A stretch of DNA of 64,000 nucleotides, taken from NCBI GenBank assembly GCA_964020155.1, contig OZ026554.1, forward strand, positions 780,001 through 844,000, read 5' to 3'. Below the pieces are notes generated by a model, which worked only from the letters and a program-made list of their open reading frames with translations, had not been told where the DNA came from and searched no databases. Positions 54,106 through 64,000 of the stretch are shown here, piece by piece. Position numbers and translations under genes: made by a program. The first letter of the stretch is position 1. The number at the start of each line of letters is the position of its first letter. The stretch comes from Chondrilla cf. caribensis. Lineage: Eukaryota > Porifera > Demospongiae > Chondrillida > Chondrillidae.

Positions 54106-56105
54106 TTATTTTTGATAGCCTCTACCATCATGTCCCACACAGGAATAGACGGGATTGCCACTTTCATCAGTTGTTGCCAGACGCAGTTTGATGAGTGTAA
54201 ACAGTTGTTGCAGTTCATTAAAGTTGTCAACTCTGAAGATATTTGTGCCCACACCATTGGTTAGTGCTGTCACAGCTTGAATGTTCGTACGGCCTATTCC
54301 TATGCCAAATGCGTTAATATTGGCTCGATCATAAAGGCATTTCACTGTGAGATCCAAGCTGCCTCTGCAAGGTCCCTCATGTTTGCCATCAGTCAGAAGC
54401 ACAACATCAATATCAGGTGTCCTGATTCCCTGTGGTAGTCCACACTGCGAGTTCAGAATGTGGTCACATGCACACTTGATAGCGTCTGTGGTGTGGGTGG
54501 CAGGTCCATGTCTGTATCGAGCACGTAGTATTGCCTGTTTAATATCACGTCTGTCATTATAGCAGTTAAAACAAAATTCCAGATTGATATAGCGTTCATA
54601 AGTCAAAAGGGCAACCTTTAAATGGTCACAGAGTGTTTCAGAAATATCTGCTATTACATTTTTAGTTGCATTGAAGTTTGCCGCACCAATCCTTGCTGAT
54701 GTGTCGAGGATAAACAGAACATATCTCAGAGTGGCATTAGTGCATCTAGTTTGTCGCTTGACTCTGTCATCATGGATTGTATCAATATATTTTCCCAAGT
54801 CAAATTCATCCACAGGGATGGATGGATCCAACCTTTCCAATGGCACATTTTTTGAATCAGCTAATTCATAATGATTATTGACTGTCCATTGCATTTTGTG
54901 AGTGAACTTTTCATTTGCAGACCTTTTCCCTTGAATATAGAAAAGAACCTGAATTAAACTCTTATCATATTTGGTAATATTATGGGACATAACAATGAAA
55001 CCGATTTATTAACCAGATATATGCTTTACCTAACAAAAGTGTGTCGAACTGTAGAGTTCCCTGTGATTATCAATGAGTATGTTAATTTGTGATTATGTGT
55101 GAGAGTACATTCAAATATATCTGGATTTTCTGTACAGTAGTTTAATAATTGTATTGTATTGTATAATCATGTTTATCCTGAGTGAGAGGCCTTTAGTCAA
55201 AACACTATTTTGCAAGGCACCCAGATTAACAATGGGTATGTTAATATGTGATTATATGGGAAAGTACACTGAAATATTTCTGGATTTTCTGTACAGTAGT
55301 AATGATGTGTAATGTCAGGAGCAGGTGCAATTGCCATGGTGTACATGATCAGGTATGTGCCTGGATGTGTCTGAGTAATATAATATGATACACATAGCCA
55401 TAACATACTATCACATCCAATGTTCCTACAGACCCTATTGTTTGGCTGCTGTGTAGTAGTGGGGCAGTATCCATATGTAGGAGCCTGACGATATCTACGA
55501 GGATGAGTAACTGGAGTGTCTGTAGTTGGGTTGTCAGCATCACTTCCAAGCCGGAGTTTCTTAATGAATAATATGGCTTTTTGATTCAATGTTGGTTCAC
55601 CTGAAAAATCAAGGGTTTGTAGTAGGTCAACATAGGGTGTAAAAATATAATGTATTATTGTCATTAACAAAGTTATTATTTATTGACAGCAAAAGCCAAA
55701 GAATATGTACCTGAATACATTAGTATGCTTACTTTGTGTGTACTGTGCCTACCATAGAGATGGTATACATGTGCACTATGCATCTTACACTGGATTGTCA
55801 TACATACATTCATATTTGGCTTGACTTTCAGGTTGAAGTTCTTTCGTACAATTCGGAGTAGAAGCAGTTCTTGTTCTGTTGTGCTGCCTGACCTTGTTTG
55901 AGTCACACCTGGAATCACTCTTGAGTACTCCGGTGTAAGTCCACCTACTCCAGGGTCCATAAGCACATGGTGGGGGATCATTGCAATGAGTGAAGAGACG
56001 TGGCAAAATATTTCTAAGCCTGGAGTTGCAACTAACAGCTGCATTGCCGTAGTCTGCTGATATGAACAGCAGTGCGAGACAAAACCAGATAGCAATGGAT
56101 GCCAT
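54106..56105 (-). CDS. VWA5: secreted VWA-domain protein (3 exons, 437 aa)
   Basis: Minus-strand exons 56105-55808, 55600-55409, 54929-54106, sum 1314 nt. Signal peptide MASIAIWFCLALLFISADYG; CNSRLRNILPRLFTHC; CAYGPWSRWTYTGVLKSD; AKYEC. Exon 2 CEPTLNQKAILFIKKLRLGS, YGYCPTTTQQPNNRVCRNIGC. Exon 3 DRKRSANE, linker PVDEFDLGKYI, DRVKRQTRC (218-226), then VWA. The MIDAS is altered: D239-T-S-A-R243 in place of DTSGS, though LLTDGKHEGPC remains. It is the closest relative of VWA4 (long identical stretches such as LEFCFNCYNDRRDIKQAILR) and shares its 3' flank, so the pair is a recent tandem duplication with the MIDAS changing after it. Confidence 0.87.
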
Positions 56106-57555
56106 GATGCTGTTTGCATAGGTGAGTACCTGGCTGCATGCAGGGCTACTTCATCTCCTTTTATAGCACTTCTGAGTAACAGTAATTGAATAATCAACAG
56201 TTAGAAGATTCAGGAGGTCAAGGTGCAGACAGCTTATTGATAACTTGTGAAACAGTTTGATACTTCACAGTGGGTTAAGTTTACAAAATTAAACCAATTA
56301 CACCCCCATGGTCCCACTCATTGTAGTACAGTATGATGTACTCATTAAGTGGGTACCTTCACTTTGTCTTCCTTGTATGAAGCATCATTACCTATACCAT
56401 GAGGGCATTTAACGTATATAACTCACTTACACACTTGTGCCACATGACATATGCATATCTACATCTATATCTGTACATATGGTATGTATATGGCTACATT
56501 ACCATGGCTGTCACACTTACATGACTATCTGCATGGTAGGATCAGTTGTACAGTTATGACCCAAAGCATATATAAGAGCAGCTTCTATGTAAAGGGAATA
56601 ATCAAACTGTGAGTTGTTTAATACACTATTTCCTGCATTTGTTTGGTCTTTCTCTTCAGAATTTTGTCAATTTTGTACCTACTATACAATACTATATTCT
56701 CAGAAACGTGTACGCATTTGCAGCTGTTGTGGAATACTTCCGTGAATCTGTGAACATCTGTGCATCCATGGTAAGCTAACTATTTATTGGTTCCATACAG
56801 TACGTATGTGTGTTATAACTTCAAACCTTAGCACCGTTATAACAGTGTGTTTAAACAGTGCCAAGCAAGCTTTGCAGACATGTCCCTTTATGTACACATG
56901 TTTATAACTGCTGTCAAAAGCACAATCCTTAGCTTCTGATTTGGAATTTTGTCAGTATGTATACGTATTGTGAATGCAATACTTGTCAATAATGTGTTCA
57001 AGTAAACCAATTTATAGCCTTGGCAGTATAGTTCTTAAACTGACAATATGCTGATTGTTTGTATGTCTGAGTCAAGATAAAGGGACTAAATACAGTAGGC
57101 TTCAAGGTTAACAAGCAGTAGCTTGACACATCTAAAACATTACATTGTATGGTCCTGTAGCTCGGTTATTTCAGCGTACAATATGCCACATGTACCCTCA
57201 TGTCCAGATACAATTCAAACCTCTCTCTCTTCTTATCTTTTGTATTAATGAGTATAAATCAATGGACAGTCCCCTCCATATGTGCTTAGAAGTTGCTACC
57301 TTGCCATACTAACTTTGAAGTACAGCCATAAAGATAACATCTACTGGAAAAATGTTGTAGTCAGAAATTGAAATGTTGGTATGTCAATGGAGCAGAAGAG
57401 TGTTCAGAGCTCAACAAACTCTTCGATTCACCTATTTATCTTGAATTTCAATTGTCAATAAAATCAAGGACCCAATTAACATAGCATTAATTATGCATGT
57501 GGGATGTAGGATGATACTCAAATGATCCAGTCCACAACTTTCATATTATCCTTAA
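56106..57555. other. Spacer upstream of VWA5, no gene seen
   Basis: Presumptive VWA5 promoter and AT-rich sequence; no coding exon or repeat recognised. Confidence 0.5.
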
Positions 57556-57628
57556 TTGTCTGTTCATTTAACCTGTATTGTCAAAGTACACGTCCCAGAC
57601 TCAGTAAAGTCAATGCAACCTTGCCAAA

Positions 57629-57631
<3 letters not shown>

Positions 57632-57685
<54 letters not shown>
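57632..57685. repeat. (AT)n microsatellite
   Basis: Pure AT run of about 54 bases. A second short one lies at 59219-59246. Confidence 0.95.
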
Positions 57686-57688
<3 letters not shown>

Positions 57689-57793
57689 GTCATTTAGGTT
57701 TGTATCTCCTGCAACCTGACTGGGAGGATACAGTTAATATGTGTCATGGTGGCTGTACTCAGTATTGTGCCAATTCAGTGTTGTGTCTTAGTA

Positions 57794-57939
57794 CCGTATA
57801 GCGGGAAATTTCGTGGGATGAAATTTTCGTGGATGCTGGCCATAGTCACGAGATAGAACAATGAAAATGCCTAATTCGCGGATGTTAGGCCAAACAAATC
57901 CAAGAAAATTTTGTCCTGCGAAAATTTCCCTCTATACGG
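57794..57939. mobile_element. MITE with CCGTATAG ends
   Basis: 146 bp, inverted ends CCGTATAGCGGGAAATTTCG and CCGTATAGAGGGAAATTTTC with TA flanks; subterminal GAAATTTTCG repeats resemble the 43135 element, so they may be related families. Confidence 0.8.
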
Positions 57940-58297
57940 TATATACTTGTACATAGTCGCTGCGTTAGTATTACTATTGTATTGTGATAATTGGAGGGCA
58001 ATGTTGTGATTGAAATGTGATTGAGTGCAGCTAGGATAATGATTAATTTGTGAAGATATTTATCACCTGAGCAATATTGGAGGAAATGGGCTTATTTAGA
58101 GGATATAAGCTTGCTCTTTACTTGCATCCACGGCCCATACACCACGATACATTAAGAAATGTAATATTACGATTTATAAACCAGGGGTTGGACTACTGGT
58201 CATATCATCCAATGTACCCTGAAATCCTTATGGTACGTATAAAGTCATAGGTCTGAACACTAATATCTGAGCCCTTTCAGTTAGACCAAGTGAATCC

Positions 58298-58441
58298 CAT
58301 GGGCTGAGAGGGTCATGGACCAGTGGTCAAAATAAACATGTTTATTCATTTGTTCCCATGCATTGCTTGCAAATAACTAATGGGTTCGAATGCATAAACA
58401 TGTTTGTTATGACCACTAGTTTATGACCCACTCAGCCCATT
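58298..58441. repeat. Imperfect inverted repeat
   Basis: Arms about 58298-58350 and 58389-58441 (CATGGGCTGAGAGGGTCATG... against ...ATGACCCACTCAGCCCATTG), loop about 38 bases. The arms resemble the GTCATGAGCTTTCATCATAA block of the surrounding repeat. Confidence 0.7.
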
Positions 58442-61400
58442 GAGTATACTAAATTATTTCAATTGGGAGGATTCAAATGTTAGGGTGCCTGCTATGAGAA
58501 CTGTTATGTTGTTTTTCAGTGCTCAAAGTTGCAATTGCCCAATACTTCAGCTACCCCACTACCTACATGCCTATGTACACGAGGCACATTTTATGCATTC
58601 ATCAAAATGCCCTTTAACTCCTCTGGGAGAATTCTATAGCGGGCAATATAATAATATAATTATTATGAGACATCAAGGGTATAATATTATCTAGAGATAG
58701 TCTTAGATAGGTATATGGAATGGTACATGGTGATGGTAGCCTCAGAATGCGTAGTATGGAGTATAGTATCCATGTACTATAGTATAGAGATTGGCCACAG
58801 TGCCATCCCATGTATTGCATCTGGGTACATATTCAATATGGATGTATGTGCATGCATGTACAAGTGTGTGGGTAGGAGCTTTAAGACTGCTAGTATCTTA
58901 TTGGAACCCACAGTATGCAAATATTCTATTTAACCCGAGTAGCACTTGGTATCACATTCTTATAAAAATTGGTAAAGTTTCAATCAGATCAGATTTCAAT
59001 TCAATGTGATTGTTTCCATTAAAATGAATAACTGAAGATTTTGCAAATAAACTATCAATGGTAATAATGATTGTGGGGTCATGAGCTTTCATCATAACAA
59101 ACATGTTTACACATTGGTTCCCAAGGGTTTAGTGGGCTTCTCATTACGTATCATGTCCCTGTTCAAGCATTGTACCTTATAATATATATACATAATATAA
59201 TATATATTACTAACACTAATATATATATATATATATATATATATAACACGATTAATCGATTAATCAATTGATTTTCATTTCAAATCTGATTATCGTTAAT
59301 AAAGCAAACAAATTGATTAAAAACAGGCAGTAATTGAGTGAGTGGAACAGGCAGCCACCCCCACCTTATTACCCAGAACCTTCACTCCATGAGCCCACTT
59401 AATTACTTCCATGCAGTGATTAGTCAACCAATCAATCGGTTAATATGTACTGATAATTGATTTGAAAATTACAGCCAATTCCCAGCCCTAATAATATTAT
59501 ATATTATTATTGTTATTAAAGTGCATTGTAGGACAGTCATCCAAAATAGCACTACATAATTTCCAAAAGCTATTTACCACCTATTTATATATACAGTGTA
59601 TGTGTGTGTGCGTGCGCGCGTGTGTGTGTATGTGTGTGTGTGTGTATAATACATAGTGTAGAGCAACCACATACAGTACTTGTACATGTGTGTGCATACT
59701 ATCGCTTGGTGTATGTGTACATGTATACGTTTCTTCAATACAGCATAATCAGTTGTTTTGCCAATTCAATTAATTCTTTTAAATGTGCTGTTTTGTAGTG
59801 CTTTTGCATTTGAGTTTAGGAAGTATATTTGCCATAAGGAACATGTCAGACTCTATATATATACATTTTAACCAATCGCTTGAATGAGCTTGAGTTACTG
59901 CTGTAGAAAAAGTTGAAAATTGTTGTCTAGATTGCTACATGAAGGGTACAACTTCTGGGATTTTTGTTGACAGTATGAATTGAAAGTAAATGCTCTTTTG
60001 AAGGATCATGTGCCATCAACAAGTAGCCAGTCTCTTATTGCCATATAGTTTTATGCTATTATTAGGCCCAATTCCCAGAGATTAGGCCATTCGATAAGGA
60101 GCGATTCAATTGAGGAACAAGGTGGATCCAAAGAAACATAAAAACAACCTAAATTCGGGGAGATTGGGATACATTCAAGTGTGTAGATAGGAACTTTTGA
60201 GACTGTTATGGACTGGCAGCCATAGTATGTACAGAATTGTAAAAGCTGTTCGGGAATAATATAGAATTTGGTAAAATTTCAATCAGATCAAATTTCAATT
60301 TGATGTGATTGTTTCAATAAAATGAATTTCCAAAAACTATCAATGGTAATAATTTAAAGGGTTGTTGGGTCATGAGCTTTCATCATAACAAACATGTTTA
60401 CACATTGGTTCCCATGCCTTTAGTGGGCTTCTCATTACCTATCATGTCCCTGTTCAAGTATTGTACCTTCTTGCAGTACATGCAGTGTCCATTGGGTACA
60501 CAAACTTCAGGTGTGTTTTATAGATACAATGGTGTAGAGCAACCACATACTTGTACATGTGTGTGCATACTATATATCACACATGCATTGTGTACATGTA
60601 TACGTTTCTTCAATACAGCACTATCAGTAGTTAGGCCAACTCATGCTTCATGCTTCATTCCATAGTGCTTTTACATTTGAGTTCAGCATGCATGGAGTAT
60701 AAGGGTATGTGTTCACATTTTTTCCCCTCACTCAAGTGAGTTGCTGCTGTAGTGGTATCACTGCATAATTGGACATATATTTGTAATGTATAGTCATGTA
60801 CACCTATTATACTTGTCATATATAATATTGTGCCAACATAATAATGATGGTAGTTATAAGTGAGACATTTTTGAGTGTAAGTTTTGTTTCCCTGGCCTCC
60901 CCACACTGTTAAAGTAAGCATTGCCAAAACATCAGTTCACTAACATTTCAGGCATTTTCAAACAACGTACTGTACATCCAAGGTTTGTTGAGGAATACCT
61001 GGCTGTGATGAACTCCAAGACTGACTGCATACTCTCTATACAACCCTATGAGGTATACCTTCCTTAGGGAAATTGCAGCATTCTCATTCAGTCCTCTACA
61101 TGTACTCCTGAAGAATTGAACATTATGTAATTGTGAATTATTATCAAGGTGGAGCATAAGTTTAACTAATTCCATAGCACCTATGGCTTTTAGTTTGTTG
61201 TACACATAAGGTTCTTACCACACATAATTGCATATTGATACATTTAGGTCATTCTCAAAATTCTTTGAATGCAAATCTTTTGTTGATTGAATCAGTCCAA
61301 ACAATCCCATCTCTAATAGTGGGTGTGACTGTAGTGAGAAACCAATTGGCAAACATAACAGACATATAGACTACTTCTATTTAGCACATGATCCATAATA

Positions 61401-62540
61401 AAAATACTGTTTCATTCCCCTGGCAACATAAATCCAACTAGTCATCATCAATTTAATTCACTTTGATTTGATTGGCTCCATTGAATTCAATAAGTGAAGA
61501 CATTCCAAAAGACTATCAATGGTAATAGATGGTGTGGGGTCATGAGCTTTCATCATAACAAACATGTTATCACATTGGTTCCCATGGGTTTAGCGGGCTT
61601 TTCATTATATGTCATGTTGCTGTTCAAGTAATGAACCTTCTTGCAGTACATGTAGTGTCCGTTGAGTACACATTCGTATGTGCATGTTTACATGTTTCTT
61701 TGAACTACATTATCAGTCAGGCTGACTCAATATATCATAGCTCTATATTGTTGCAGCAACCACTGTAAGAGCATCACTTCTGGATACATTCAATGTACAT
61801 GGGTCTAGTATTGAATGGGAGAGTTTTGAAAATGAGCAGGTGATAGTTTCTAGAGGGCTTGGTTTTGCCAAATTCAGTTTTACTGAAGATCTCTGAAGAA
61901 GTATAATACCATGCACAGAACACAATGTGTTGTACAGAGTGTTTATGCTACAATTATCTTCACGGGAATAAAGGCTATTGTGCATGTGGTAATAAACGAT
62001 TAGTTAATTAGGTACAGGCAAGGATTGTTTAATTATTGGGTATATATATCCCAGTGTATATGCTCATCCACACAATGGGATACAAGTAATGTTATATGCG
62101 GAAATGTTGACTGTACATTTTTATTCTACACATGAATATGTAACCAGGCTACAAAGTGGTACAAGTTGTATTAGTACTTTGTGACATGGATAGCATTGGG
62201 TTCCCTAGTGTACACAACTTTACCATATTTGGCAATGCACACAGAATCCAAATAAGTGCCTGACTCTGACCTTGGCACACACACACACATGCAGTCCTTG
62301 ATTGAGCAATGTACAACCACAATGAGGCTTCTCATAGGATCTTCACTATGTAGATCCATTGTTATAGATTACATGTTCAGTATGTACTCAAGCCGCTGTA
62401 AGTAATTGCCAAACTTAGTGCACAAATCGTTTTATATTCATTTAGACTTTTGGTATGTCATGCTCGTTCAAGAAATATATTATTAGGTATAATAATATGT
62501 GTTAATACATGTAACTGCCACAGTGAATTTATATTATATT

Positions 62541-63216
62541 TATACACTCCATTGCCCGGGCAACCACCCCTAATTATATTCCATAAACACGGTGTAAGAG
62601 GCCACTAGGCCTCTTGGAATAGTTAGACACGGGTTCTAACTATTATAAGAGGCACATGGGCTCTTATAAACTTTACTAAATATGGTCAGGTTCAATCATA
62701 TTCATAGTAGCTAAAACTAACTGTTACACTAAACAAGGAAATGTTTATATAAACTATGATTACTAAAGTTAACTGTAACACAACAACAAGTAAAGGTCGA
62801 AGGTACGTAGATTCAGCGGCGTGACTTGGATAGGCAATATTTATCGGTGTCGGCTTTCCTCGGGTTTCCTGACTTTCACGCACTGCGGTGCGTACACAAC
62901 AAGTAAAGGTCGAAGGTAGATTCAGCGGCTACTTGGATAGGCAATATTTATCGGTGTCGGGTTTCCTGACTTTCACGCACCGCGGTGCGTATTAGTAGCT
63001 AAGTAGTCGTATAAGTAAGGTTACCAATACGCACCGCGATGCGTAAAAGTTTAGATAATCTATACTAAAACCCGCAATTCGATCGATCTGGGCAGTCGTA
63101 GTCCACGAAATCCCCCATACAAAGGCAAAAGCATCCCGAAGGTTGAGTGAAGCTGCTAGATGACATTATCGATCTTCCCGCCAAGACACAATTGAAGCCC
63201 AGAGGCGGAGTGTATA
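62541..63216. mobile_element. Copy III-specific insertion with 10-bp inverted ends
   Basis: Begins TATACACTCC and ends GGAGTGTATA. Copy II reads directly from TATATTTATA into TTACGTGCAGAAAATGG, without this block. Inside are three consecutive hairpins (62590-62672), a tandem duplication (62783-62895 and 62896-62990), and three CGCACCGCGGTGCG-type palindromes (62878, 62975, 63029). No coding frame. Confidence 0.6.
62783..62990. repeat. Tandem duplication, 113 and 95 bp
   Basis: Both units run from ACAACAAGTAAAGGTCGAAG to the palindrome ACGCAC(C/T)GCGGTGCGT; the second lacks short internal stretches (CGTA, GTGA, CTTTCCTCGG). Confidence 0.9.
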
Positions 63217-63220
63217 TCAC

Positions 63221-63334
63221 TTGTACAATGGCATTTTGCGGTGTATGGATTATATCTCCACTCGCCCTCGGGCGCTACGCGCCCTCAGGACTCGTGCAGA
63301 TATAATCCATACACCACAAAATGCCATTGTACAA
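63221..63334. repeat. Hairpin with 37-bp arms
   Basis: Arms 63221-63257 and 63298-63334 (TTGTACAATGGCATTTTGCG... and its complement, one mismatch). The 40-base loop contains a smaller GC-rich palindrome (CCCTCGGGCGCTACGCGCCC). Confidence 0.9.
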
Positions 63335-64000
63335 CTAATACATATTGCATGCAGAAAATGGCCGATTTTGATACGCAGAGAATTAGAAATTTGGCTAGAA
63401 TTCGAGCGCAACAGTTCAGATGAATGTAATCACTCCAGTGAATGCTCATATAAACGTAACAAAGACGTCAAGTAATTTGAGTGTGCCCCCACACTCAAAT
63501 TACTTGTCGTCTTTGTTTGGTAGCCGCAAGAGTTTTTGAACTCAAATTACTGTACTTGTCTTTTCAATTTGGAAACGGTAATTCATATACTTTATTGCCC
63601 TACACTAGTTTCCTATTGACTTTATGTATGTTGCACTTGTCAAATATATAAAATAACTAATTTTATTATGTGTTCTTATACATAACCGCAACAGTGAATT
63701 TATACTATAATACTGTAAGAAAAATATAGTACAAGAGTGAGGTATATGTACATATTGAAACTCAAAGATATGGTACTCAATGTGCCATAAAGGGTTGAGA
63801 TTCATTTATATCAGTTGGACCACATTCACTTTGCTAATATACAGTACAGATTATATTGAATGAATTGAGGGCATAAATGCATTTGACATGCATGTACATG
63901 CTTGTGCATAGCAGTACACATGTGTACATTCCTCACAGCAACTAACCACACACACGCATTTACACTATACATACATTAATATTTTATGTAATACTAAGTC

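Larger units (their letters stand above)
58940..64000. repeat. Segmental duplicate, copy III (partner of 45350-48900)
   Basis: Same order of blocks as copy II: GTCATGAGCTTTCATCATAA blocks at 59070, 60360 and 61510; TVRASLLDTFNVHGSSIEWE frame at 61752-61896 (then TGA); GGTACAAGTTGTATTAGTAC at 62158; and 63500-64000 matching 48420-48900. Private insertions distinguish it (62541-63340). The window ends inside the duplicate. No intact gene seen. Confidence 0.75.

Noticed and set aside
54347..54871. + strand frames inside VWA5 (and 50051-50236 in VWA4)
   Set aside because: Antisense shadows of conserved VWA coding sequence; they recur in both genes only because the sense strand is conserved.

Overview
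Animal nuclear DNA: AT-rich, intron-bearing genes (short exons, GT-AG borders), long (TG)n/(TC)n microsatellites, and many MITE-like elements with TA target duplications. Two tandem 2'-5'-oligoadenylate synthetase (OAS) genes, secreted EMI-EGF and von Willebrand A (VWA) proteins and heavy tandem duplication fit an early-branching metazoan, most likely a demosponge. That is an inference; I cannot name the species.

Layout. 1-6.05 kb, + strand: the 3' part of one OAS gene (A), a complete 8-exon OAS gene (B, 340 aa, catalytic aspartates present) and an orphan OAS last-exon relic. 6.6-8.5 kb, - strand: VWA1, a three-exon secreted VWA protein. 9.6-10.1 kb: a 46-bp minisatellite. 10.8-13.15 kb, - strand: an intronless secreted NHL-repeat protein. 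13.4-19.2 kb, - strand: phosphatidylinositol synthase (CDIPT, 7 exons) and, upstream of it, a duplicated copy that has lost its three middle exons. 20-34 kb: three tandem four-exon EMI-EGF genes (- strand), embedded in a degenerate + strand repeat whose hallmark is a 50-nt exon-like cassette with acceptor and donor. 34.7-56.1 kb, - strand: four more VWA paralogues (VWA2 frameshifted, VWA3, VWA4, VWA5) and a broken VWA2-like relic. 37-39.7, 45.3-48.9 and 58.9-64 kb: related intergenic repeat units, the last two a clear segmental duplication with element insertions private to each copy.

The five VWA genes share one plan: signal peptide, Cys domain (thrombospondin-1-like in four), short helical segment starting CEPTL, small Cys pair, a dibasic site, an acidic FDL linker, a second basic site, then a Cys-rich VWA domain. 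I do not recognise this combination as a named family, and it is the most interesting content. OAS is an antiviral/nucleic-acid-sensing enzyme; CDIPT is housekeeping lipid synthesis; the VWA and EMI-EGF arrays look like fast-evolving secreted extracellular proteins. Gene models were built by eye from splice borders, phase continuity and paralogue alignment. For complete spliced genes the exon sums are multiples of three, except VWA2, where the deviation is the frameshift.
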